DNA of 64,000 nt from NCBI GenBank assembly GCA_964609515.1, contig CAZSTZ010000002.1:1-64000 (forward strand), in the 5' to 3' direction. Of the stretch, positions 49,884 to 57,694 are shown piece after piece (the first letter of the stretch is position 1; each line of letters opens with the position of its first letter). The position numbers and the translations under genes were made by a program. The notes under the pieces are model-generated. The model did no database searches and was not told where the DNA came from. It worked only from the letters and a program-made list of their open reading frames with translations. Source of the stretch: CALKCV01 sp964609515 (GTDB taxonomy: Bacteria; Cyanobacteriota; Cyanobacteriia; Cyanobacteriales; Microcoleaceae).

Positions 49884-52421
49884 TTACTGCCTCCACAACT
49901 TAATAGTATTGTCTTTGCTGCCGCTGGCAATAGTCTTACCATCGGGACTAAAAGCAACGGTATAAACCTCATCAGTATGTCCCTCTAAGGTACTAAATAA
50001 CTCCCCAGTTTCTAAATCCCAAATTTTCACCGTATTGTCCTTGCTGCCGCTAGCAATAAACTTACCATCCGGGCTAATATCCACGTCAATAATATCATTA
50101 GAATGCCCTTCTAAAGTATTAATTAATTCTCCAGTTTCTAAATCCCAAATTTTAAGAGTATCGTCATAACTGCCGCTGACTAATTTAGTAGAGTCGGGAC
50201 TAATAGCTAAAGTTCTAACGCCTTCAGTATGACCTGCCAAAGAATGAATTAAACCCCCCGTTTGTAAATTAACAACTTTAATAGTAGTATCCTCGCTGCC
50301 CGTGGCAAAAGTTTCACCGTCAGGAGCGATCGCCACCGCATAAATAATATTAAAATGATAGAAAAGATTGTAAATAAGAAAACCCGTATCCGTATCCCAA
50401 ATTCTAACTACGGTATCCCCGCTACCGGTAATAGCTGTTCTGCCATCAGGACTAACAGCAACGGACCAAACGGGACCGTAATGGTCTAAAGAATACAAAA
50501 ACTGTTCTGTTTCTAAATCCCAAATAAGTAGCCGCCAATCGTAAGTAGCGGCAGCCAGTTTTTGCCCGTTATTAACATTAACATCAAAAGACCAAATAGG
50601 AGAACCATCGCCAAAAAAAGTTTTGCTAGATTCGCCGATGGGCAATTCTAAAACTTCAAGAGAATTATTTTCACCGTTGCTAATAATTAATTCACCTTGA
50701 GGACTAAAAACAACATTTCTGACTATGCCATAATTGTCGCTTAAGTCTTCAACAGTGGCATTTTTCCAATTAAGAGCCTCTTGGCACTCTTGCAAGACGT
50801 TTTGACTTTCAGCAAATTTACTCGAAGATTCGGGGACTTCTGCCGCTTCTTCGATGCAGCGATCGTAATTTCTATTCTGATAAAAACCATCAATTGTAGC
50901 AAATTCTCTCGCCTCTCGTGCTAACAGTTCTTCTCGTTGTTTTTCTAACCTTACTCTTTCCTGTAAATTTTGCCATTGAATGTAAAGATAAAGAGCAGCT
51001 ATTAAAGCTAAAATTCCCGTAATGCTAACTCCCAACAACCACCATTCTAAAGAACGTTTTTTTCTACTTCTTCGCTGCCGGAGTGTTTGAGAATTATTAG
51101 AATTATTAGAATTATTAGAATTATTAATCGCTGCCGGTTGCGACTTTAACCTCATCGTCGCTGCTTCCCGCTCTCTGGCACTAGGTAAGTTATAAATAAA
51201 CTGAGATTCCTGCAAATCTTGAAGAAACTTCTTCAACTTTATAGAGAAAGATTTAGGCGCCAATCGTTCTTCAATTAAAGCGCTATCTTCATCGGAAACT
51301 CCGAGAACTTGCTGCAAGCGAATTAACTCTTCCCGAGTTTCTTTAGTAAAAGGATATCCATTATTCATCTCCTTTAATAAAGCTTGTTCGTATCGTTCCC
51401 CCTTTTCTCGATATTTTCGGTAAGGATTTAAAATCTCATCTTCGATCGCCTCCGTCTCTTCTATGTCTATTTCTAAACTATCTCGTAATGCGTCTAAAAT
51501 TTCTCTACCCACCACAGAAATATCTCCCCGGTGACTCGAAAGACGCACTACTTCTTGTCGATAGGTCATTTTTTTATCTATCGCTAATTGGGGAGACTCT
51601 TTTAATTTTTTTAGCTCCGCTAAGACTTCGGCAGCAGACTGGTAGCGATCGTGGTAATCGTAGCAAACCATCTTATCTAAAATCTCTGCAAACCCCGGAG
51701 AACATACCGCTAAATGACGCCAAACAATCTCTCGTTTGTGCCCTTTTTTATAATCTTTTAGTTTTGATAATTCCTCCGGCGGCAAACCCGTTAATGCCTG
51801 AATGCCAATCATCCCCAAAGCATAAATATCGCTGTTTAACTGGGGATTGTATTCAAACTGTTCGATCGGCATATATTCAATAGTGCCAATTCTCACCGTT
51901 CGCGGACTTTGACCTTGACGACCGTTCAGTTCTTTAACCGCACCAAAATCGATTAAAACTAACTTGTCATCCGTATCCCGTCTGATTAAATTGCTTGGCT
52001 TAATATCTCGATGAATTACCCCATTTCCGTGAACGAAAACTAAAATTTCTAAAACCTCGTTGAAAATCTCAATTACTTGGTCTTCCGACAGCGGTTTACC
52101 TGCTATTATCTCCTTTTCTAATGGGGTTCCCGTCACATAAGATTCAACTAAGAAAAATTCTTTATTTTCTTCAAAATAAGCGTAAAGTCTAGGGATTTGA
52201 TTGTGTTGAGAAAGCTTTTCTAAAGTCTGGGCTTCTTGTTGAAATCGACGTCTAATAATCTCAATTAAACGCGGGTCGAAATTTCCCGGTTGTAAGTGTT
52301 TTACAAAACAGCGCGGTTCTCCAGGCCGACGAGTATCTTTAGCCAGATAAGTTCTGCCAAATTCGGCTGATTCTATGACTTCAAGGATTTGATAACGTCC
52401 GTCTAAAAGTCTGCTAACCAT
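49884..52421 (-). CDS. Ser/Thr protein kinase with WD40 beta-propeller
   Basis: This 845-residue protein joins a kinase to a WD40 propeller. The kinase domain is at residues 1-275, with catalytic loop VIHRDIKPSNLI near 134, metal-binding DFGAVKEL near 158 and a substrate loop TVRIGTIEYMPIEQF. The Gly-rich loop is degenerate (ESAEFGRTYLAKD). A charged linker leads to an (NNS)n microsatellite-encoded stretch (bases 51092-51127) and a membrane helix (about 448-470, LLGVSITGILALIAALYLYI). The C-terminal half has seven WD40-type repeats such as VYTVAFSPDGKTIASGSKDN. The arrangement places the propeller outside or in the thylakoid lumen if the helix inserts. It lies 132 bp upstream of the vault gene on the same strand. 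Confidence 0.92.
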   Translation of the reverse strand: MVSRLLDGRYQILEVIESAEFGRTYLAKDTRRPGEPRCFVKHLQPGNFDPRLIEIIRRRFQQEAQTLEKLSQHNQIPRLYAYFEENKEFFLVESYVTGTPLEKEIIAGKPLSEDQVIEIFNEVLEILVFVHGNGVIHRDIKPSNLIRRDTDDKLVLIDFGAVKELNGRQGQSPRTVRIGTIEYMPIEQFEYNPQLNSDIYALGMIGIQALTGLPPEELSKLKDYKKGHKREIVWRHLAVCSPGFAEILDKMVCYDYHDRYQSAAEVLAELKKLKESPQLAIDKKMTYRQEVVRLSSHRGDISVVGREILDALRDSLEIDIEETEAIEDEILNPYRKYREKGERYEQALLKEMNNGYPFTKETREELIRLQQVLGVSDEDSALIEERLAPKSFSIKLKKFLQDLQESQFIYNLPSAREREAATMRLKSQPAAINNSNNSNNSNNSQTLRQRRSRKKRSLEWWLLGVSITGILALIAALYLYIQWQNLQERVRLEKQREELLAREAREFATIDGFYQNRNYDRCIEEAAEVPESSSKFAESQNVLQECQEALNWKNATVEDLSDNYGIVRNVVFSPQGELIISNGENNSLEVLELPIGESSKTFFGDGSPIWSFDVNVNNGQKLAAATYDWRLLIWDLETEQFLYSLDHYGPVWSVAVSPDGRTAITGSGDTVVRIWDTDTGFLIYNLFYHFNIIYAVAIAPDGETFATGSEDTTIKVVNLQTGGLIHSLAGHTEGVRTLAISPDSTKLVSGSYDDTLKIWDLETGELINTLEGHSNDIIDVDISPDGKFIASGSKDNTVKIWDLETGELFSTLEGHTDEVYTVAFSPDGKTIASGSKDNTIKLWRQ

Positions 52422-52448
52422 ATTTATAATTCTACTTCGCCGCAGTTG

Positions 52449-52520
52449 TTGGGAATTGCTAATTGCTAATTGCTAATTGCTAATTGTTAATTGCTAATTG
52501 TTAATTGTTAATTGTTAATT
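52449..52520. repeat. GCTAATTGCTAATTGTTAATT tandem
   Basis: Short tandem units AATTGCT and AATTGTT fill the space between the kinase promoter side and the NDH-2 pseudogene. Confidence 0.75.
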
Positions 52521-52525
52521 AGCCA

Positions 52526-54230
52526 TTACCTATCCAACGGCTTTTCAGTAATCAAACGAGCCCCGCCCTCTCGGGTAAAATAACTCCACGCCCACTGAAT
52601 CATCACTATCAATTTATTATCAAATTCGATGACGTAGTAGATGTGGACAAATACCCACGAAAAAAAAGAATGGAAGAATGGGAGCCGCGACGTTTTAACT
52701 CGCGGAGGGAATTATACTCAGGCGGTTTCAACCGCCGTGGTTTAAAAGGGTGGGAGGATTTTTCCTCCCTAATCTTCTACCGCCTTGGCCTTACTAACGA
52801 CGGTGACATATTGCATTTGTCTTTCGTCCAGGCAATTATGAACTCATGCTTTTAGGCTGTACGCATAAAAGTTAAACTCTCATTTCTGAGGTAATCTTCG
52901 CCTTGGCAAAGTTATCGGTCGGTACTTTCTTAGTTGCACTGTTTTACCCCTCGTAGAACTGTTTAACAACTAAGTTTTAGCAGCCCAGAACTGGCGAGGC
53001 ATTCTAAGGTAAGAGCTTCAACGCTTACCGATAACGTAGTCCTCTAGGGACTTAGCTCTTCTTCAGCATATCTAAATTAACGAGGCACGAAGCCCCGCTC
53101 TTCAGAGCGGGGTGCTGACGGCTTGGTTGCGACCGATTACGGCTAAACTTCCATAGTCAATATACTTGAAAGGCGGCGAAGTTTGATTTTTAAGTCGGTT
53201 TTTGATGACCTTGGCCCCATAAGACCCCTCCTCCATGGCTACGGGGGCCACTCCTGGTAGGGGCTTTTCTTCTTGGTGGGGATAATTTGCTAAATCTCGC
53301 AAAAATCTTCGCGTGGCCCGGTACGCTCAAGTCCTTTTCTACCACAACTCGTCCGGCCCGGTCGAGGCTGGCCCCCGTCTTACGAGCGATCGCCTCTCCC
53401 ATCCCCGATGCCTTCACCCCGGCGGCCCACAATACCGTCTCAGCCTCTATTTCCTCGGTTTCGTCCCCACTCCGGACTGTCACTTTACCATCTTCTATAT
53501 TTGTCACCAGACTTTTAGTCCGTATCGTTACTCCCAAATTTGTCAAAGCTGCTGCTGCTTTTGCCGATAATTCTGGTGGGAAAGGTGGCAAAATTCTGTC
53601 CACTCCTTCTATTAAAAAAACGCGGGTCTCGCTAGTATCAAAATTCCTAAAATCTGGCTTAAATTTCTTATAAGCTAACTCTGCTAAAGCCCCCGCTAAT
53701 TCCACTCCCGTCGGTCCGCCGCCCACGATAACAAATGTTAGCAAAGCCCGTCTTTTCTGGGGGTCGCTTTCTTTCTCCGCTTCTTCAAAAGCTCCTAATA
53801 TTCGCCTCCGCATTTCCAAAGCATCTTCTACTGTTTTTAACGGCGGCGCTTTTTCTTGCCATTCGTCGCGACCGAAGTAAAAATCTTTGACTCCCGTAGC
53901 TACAATTAAACTGTCGTAAGTTAGGTCGCGATCGCGCCAAATTAACTTATTTTCTTCGGGCTGAATATCTATCGCTTCCCCTAACAAAACTGTGGTATTT
54001 TTATTACCTTTTAAAACTCCCCGCAGGGGCGAAGCAATATCTCCTGGAGACAAACTACCCGTCGTCACTTGGTAGAGCAAAGGTTGAAATAAATGGAAGT
54101 TTCTTTTATCAATTAAAGTAACTTTTACATCGGCTTTTCCTAATTCTTTCGCCGCATATAGTCCGCCAAATCCGCCGCCGACTATTACTACATGATGGGG
54201 TGTTTTTTTAGGGTTTTCTTCGGTTTTCAT
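52526..54230 (-). pseudogene. Type II NADH dehydrogenase (NDH-2) pseudogene
   Basis: The gene starts at 54230 with the FAD motif VVIVGGGFGGLYAAKELG and runs in frame through the NAD motif FVIVGGGPTGVELAGALAEL to VPGHAKIFARF. There the expected IFVIGDLANYPHQ has lost bases near 53295. The next frame continues with DLANYPHQEEKPLPGVAPVA and FKYIDYGSLAVIGRNQAV, which stops at about 53118. The remaining C-terminus (WVFVHIYYVIEFDNKLIVMI, QWAWSYFTREGGARLITEK) reappears at 52526-52662, after about 450 bp of foreign DNA. About 15 residues of the membrane-anchor region are missing at the junction. NDH-2 passes electrons from NADH to plastoquinone; this copy cannot make a normal enzyme. Confidence 0.88.
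52663..53116 (-). mobile_element. Miniature IS200/IS605-like element without transposase
   Basis: Read on the minus strand, the insert begins beside an ACCCCGCTCT/AGAGCGGGGC hairpin (about 53088-53112). It ends in a run of hairpins (GGCGGTTGAAACCGCC near 52716-52731; CCGCGAGTTAAAACGTCGCGG near 52683-52703; AGGGAGG.../CCTCCC near 52750-52775). Subterminal hairpins and lack of inverted terminal repeats are typical of IS200/IS605 ends; no TnpA or TnpB frame remains. The boundaries are estimated from where the NDH-2 protein similarity breaks, to within about 10 bp. Confidence 0.65.
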
Positions 54231-54260
54231 AAGAGTTTTTTTATGTTGTAGTTAATCTTT

Positions 54261-54607
54261 TTAGTTAATCTTTGTAGGTTGTGCGGACCTCCGTGGAAGC
54301 CAACAAAATATGTTTAGTTAATCTTTGTAGGTTGTGCGGACCTCCGTGGAAGCCAACAAAATATGTTTAGTTAATCTTTGTAGGTTGTGCGGACCTCCGT
54401 GGAACCCAACAAAATACGTNNNNNNNNNNNNNNNNNNNNNNNNNNNNNNNNNNNNNNNNNNNNNNNNNNNNNNNNNNNNNNNNNNNNNNNNNNNNNNNNN
54501 NNNNNNNNNNNNNNNNNNNAGAAAGTTGGGTTGCGTTTCACTCCACCCAACCTACAATTTTTTAGAAAGTTGGGCTGCGTTTCACTCCACCCAACCTACA
54601 ATTTTTT
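54261..54607. repeat. 53-bp and 44-bp minisatellites around an assembly gap
   Basis: Three 53-bp units (starting TTAGTTAATCTTTGTAGGTT at 54261, 54314 and 54367) precede 100 N (54420-54519). Two units of about 44 bp (AGAAAGTTGGGTTGCGTTTC and a near copy) follow. The repeat length is unresolved. No gene lies in this 380-bp stretch. Confidence 0.9.
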
Positions 54608-54609
54608 AA

Positions 54610-56187
54610 TTAACTCGCCGCCACCAACTCTTTTTTATTATCCTTAGAACCCATCGGGGCGCTCAAAGCTTCTTCCAATTCGGAACGACCCAAACGCTCT
54701 TCTAAAATCGTCATTACTTCCCGACCAAAATCGTTAGGATTTCGCTGCCAAGCTTCCAAACAAACCTCGCCAAAAAACCCTCCCAAAGGTTCGGGATTCC
54801 ACAATAACTTCCTTGCCGTCCAAGGCATCAAACTCATCGGATCGTATCCCGGTTTCAACATTTCTTCTTTAAAGGCATATTCCTCTAAATGAGTGTGGGG
54901 CTGCAACCCGATAAAAAATATTGCTGGTTCCACTTTATCGGCACCAAAAATCTTCTCTAATTCTCGGTGATAGGCGATGGTTTGGCGAATCGTTTCGTAG
55001 GTTTCATCGATGACGTTAAAAGAATAATTAACCGATACCAAATCGTTAAAACCTGCTGCTTTTAAATCCCGGCAATTTTCCAACACAACCCGCAAGTTAT
55101 AACCCATCCGCATCTTGCGAACCAGTTCTTGGGAACCGCTGGTAATGCCGATTTCAAAATAATTCATGCCGGTTTTTACCATCAAATCGCATAACTCGGG
55201 AGTTAAATTATCCGCCCGAATATAGGCCGCCCAATGAATGTCGTCCATGCCGGCATCGACGATTTTTTGCAGCAGTTCCACCGCATCGTCCATATATTTC
55301 TTGGCGGGGATAAATTGAGCGTCGGTAAACCAGAAATTACGAACGCCTCGGTTATAAAGCTGTTGCATTTCTGCTACTACTTCATCTGCGGGATTTATCC
55401 GCACTTGTTTGCCTTCGATGACCGTATAAATGCAATAGCAGCAGTTGTGGGGGCAACCTCGTTTTGTTTGTACGCCCACATAGAAATCTCGGTCTTGTAA
55501 ATAATATTGAAATTCTGGCCAGATGCTTTTGATGTAGTCGTAATTACAAGCGGTTTTTTCGATGGGGGCAGGTTTTTCGTGAATGAGGCGATCGCGCGGT
55601 TGCGTTTCTCCTACCACATAGCAGCGTTCCCCCGCTAAATCTTCTTCTCGCACCAACTTTTCTAATAGCGCTTCCCCTTCTCCCACCGAAACAATCGTTC
55701 CCTGGGGCAAGCTCCGGCCCAACTGTTCGTAAAAAACGCTCACGGCCCCGCCGCCGACTACGGCCCGAGTTTCCGGGCGATAAGCTCTGGCCCGTTTTAA
55801 GCCCCGTTCTATCAATCCCAAGTTGCGCCACAACTCCGAATAATAGGAAAACGCCAACCGCATTCCCCCAAAAGCTCCCCGCAATTTGATTAAGGGATTT
55901 TTGGCGTAATAGAACTCGAAGGCGTTTTGCAAGGGGTTGCCCCCGCGCCCTCCCACTGGGGCATAAATTTGGATGTCCCGCCAGGAGTAGATTAAGAGGT
56001 TTGGTTGAAATTCATCGATGCAGTCATCCAGGGCCGATTTGTAGTCTAAGGGCGGCACTGCTCCCAGGTCGAAGATTCGCTGTTCTACTTCTGGGAAGAG
56101 CTTCTGGATGTGGTCTGCCAGATAGACTACCCCGATGGGAAAAATGGGATTGCACGGCAGCCGAACGTAAAGGATTTTATTGTCCAT
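54610..56187 (-). CDS. Cobalamin-binding-type radical SAM protein, photosystem II high-light acclimation family
   Basis: The 525-residue product has an N-terminal B12-binding-like domain (about 1-180, with the VVGGGAVSVFYEQLG strand). A radical SAM domain follows, with CPHNCCYC (the CX3CX2C cluster motif, about residue 245), the GVRNFWFTDAQFIPAKKYMD strand and YFEIGITSGSQELVRKMRMG. Databases call this cyanobacterial family photosystem II high-light acclimation radical SAM protein. That name is recalled, not checked; the reaction is not known to me. The frame ends four bases after the minisatellite. Confidence 0.85.
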   Translation of the reverse strand: MDNKILYVRLPCNPIFPIGVVYLADHIQKLFPEVEQRIFDLGAVPPLDYKSALDDCIDEFQPNLLIYSWRDIQIYAPVGGRGGNPLQNAFEFYYAKNPLIKLRGAFGGMRLAFSYYSELWRNLGLIERGLKRARAYRPETRAVVGGGAVSVFYEQLGRSLPQGTIVSVGEGEALLEKLVREEDLAGERCYVVGETQPRDRLIHEKPAPIEKTACNYDYIKSIWPEFQYYLQDRDFYVGVQTKRGCPHNCCYCIYTVIEGKQVRINPADEVVAEMQQLYNRGVRNFWFTDAQFIPAKKYMDDAVELLQKIVDAGMDDIHWAAYIRADNLTPELCDLMVKTGMNYFEIGITSGSQELVRKMRMGYNLRVVLENCRDLKAAGFNDLVSVNYSFNVIDETYETIRQTIAYHRELEKIFGADKVEPAIFFIGLQPHTHLEEYAFKEEMLKPGYDPMSLMPWTARKLLWNPEPLGGFFGEVCLEAWQRNPNDFGREVMTILEERLGRSELEEALSAPMGSKDNKKELVAAS

Positions 56188-56573
56188 GATATTTTTTGAT
56201 TTTTTTTACCACAATTTCAACTTCTTGTCAAGGTCTTTTTCAGAAAAATTTACTAATCGTTGCATATCTTTTATTTTAATGGACTTTGCTTGAGCGATCG
56301 CTTACATTACCTTGTCAAGTTATAAATTTCTCTTCTAAATTCTAAATTTCTCTTCTAAATTCTAAATTTAAAATAATTGCAAATTATAACACAAATGTCA
56401 AAAATTACCCTCTTTATTTAGAATTATTTAAGCTTGTCATCTTAAATACTTATGATTGATTCAAAAAAAATTAGAAATTGGTATTAGAAATTACAGCAAC
56501 TCGAAAAAGTTAATGTTACATTGGTTTACATAACTAAATGTTTTAAAAGCAAATCCCTTAGGAACTGTATATC
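56188..56573. other. Divergent A/T-rich intergenic region with 20-bp tandem repeat
   Basis: This 386-bp spacer holds the promoters of the radical SAM gene (leftward) and the DUF1830 gene (rightward). At 56323-56370 a 20-bp unit, TAAATTTCTCTTCTAAATTC, is repeated 2.4 times. One HIP1 site lies near 56294. The rest is very A/T-rich. I see no known RNA. Confidence 0.6.
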
Positions 56574-56933
56574 ATGGCACAAATTCTCGATCCCCTACCT
56601 TCTAACAGCGACGGCCAAATTCTTTGCTGCTACGTCAACGCTACCAGTCAAATTCAGATTGCTAGAATCAGCAATATTTCTAACTGGTATTTTGAGCGGG
56701 TTGTGTTTCCAGGACAACGTTTAGTGTTTGAAGCTCTACCCGAAGCACTGCTAGAAATTCATACGGGGATGATGGCAAGTTCGGTATTGTCAGATACAGT
56801 ACCTTGCGATCGCTTGCAAATGAATCAAGGCCCTTTCTCGACCATTTGCCCTGCTCAAAATCTTAAACGAGCTTCGGCATCTCGACCCCAACCAGAAAAG
56901 AAAACCGAGCCTGCTTTGAGTGCCGTTGATTAG
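56574..56933 (+). CDS. DUF1830 protein
   Basis: This 119-residue protein matches the cyanobacterial DUF1830 family: ILCCYVNATSQIQIARISNI, WYFERVVFPGQRLVFEALPE and ALLEIHTGMM, followed by a Pro/Lys-rich tail. It is a small soluble beta-rich domain of unknown function, found almost only in cyanobacteria. It is a single-gene unit, closed by a clear terminator at 57002-57046. Confidence 0.88.
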   Translation: MAQILDPLPSNSDGQILCCYVNATSQIQIARISNISNWYFERVVFPGQRLVFEALPEALLEIHTGMMASSVLSDTVPCDRLQMNQGPFSTICPAQNLKRASASRPQPEKKTEPALSAVD

Positions 56934-57001
56934 TCTATTTAGAGCTCAACCCCTAAGCTTTTTTCAGCTTTTGGAGCTCCTTCGCAATTTAAAATAACAA
57001 C

Positions 57002-57046
57002 AACGATGGTAGTATTGTCCAAATCAAATACAACCATCGTTTTTTT
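57002..57046 (+). terminator. Rho-independent terminator after DUF1830 gene
   Basis: AACGATGGT (57002-57010) pairs with ACCATCGTT (57033-57041), with inner pairing GTATT/AATAC, and is followed by a T run. This is the classic structure. Confidence 0.85.
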
Positions 57047-57106
57047 GGTAATTAACAATTAAATATTAACAATAGACAACAGACAATTGACAATTAACAA
57101 TTAACA

Positions 57107-57634
57107 ATGACTATATTTCGTCTGTCTCCTCTAATTAGAATTACTCTTTTGAGTTTATATTTTGCCTTAACCTTACCTTTACCTTTCTTATCCCAAGTCA
57201 CCCAGGCCCCAGTACCTCCAACCCTGCTGGCCGTGGCATTGGTATTAGGGGCGATCGCTGTTTATGCGGCCCTAACAGAAAGAGTAATTGTCGATGAAGA
57301 AAAAATTGACGTTTGCTATCCCCAGTGGGTGCCTAATTTCTTTCGCAAAGGTTGGTCCCTGCCTTGGGCAGAAGTAAAAGCTTTAAAACCTCGAACCACC
57401 GGACAAGGTGGAATAGTTTATTATTTCCTCAATAATTCCGGTCAAGGTTATTTATTACCGATGCGAGTGTCCGGGTTTGCTAAATTAGTAAAAATTGTCG
57501 AAGAAAAAACCGGCATCGATACCACTGACGTCCGCCCTCTTTCTCAACCGTGGATGTATTTTATTTTGTTAGGATTAACTTTATTTTTGTTATTAGTAGA
57601 TGCAGCGACTATTGCGGCGGCGATTTTTAATTAA
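57107..57634 (+). CDS. Small membrane protein of unknown function
   Basis: The 175-residue protein has three hydrophobic helices: about 10-28 (ITLLSLYFALTLPLPFL), 38-57 (TLLAVALVLGAIAVYAAL) and 150-172 (YFILLGLTLFLLLVDAAT). Between them is a PH-like beta domain (IVDEEKIDVCYPQWVPNFFR, GWSLPWAEVKALKPRTTGQG, YLLPMRVSGFAKLVKIV). This layout recalls small bacterial PH-domain membrane proteins. Function is unknown. TTAACAATT repeats lie on both sides. Confidence 0.75.
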   Translation: MTIFRLSPLIRITLLSLYFALTLPLPFLSQVTQAPVPPTLLAVALVLGAIAVYAALTERVIVDEEKIDVCYPQWVPNFFRKGWSLPWAEVKALKPRTTGQGGIVYYFLNNSGQGYLLPMRVSGFAKLVKIVEEKTGIDTTDVRPLSQPWMYFILLGLTLFLLLVDAATIAAAIFN

Positions 57635-57694
57635 CAATTGTAATGGTTAATTGTTAATGCGAAAAAACAACAACTAACAATTGACAATTGACAA

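Noticed and set aside
52643..52855. Open frame of 70 residues on the plus strand
   Set aside because: It crosses the hairpin end of the IS605-like insert and the NDH-2 remnant, has no ribosome site and no recognisable domain.
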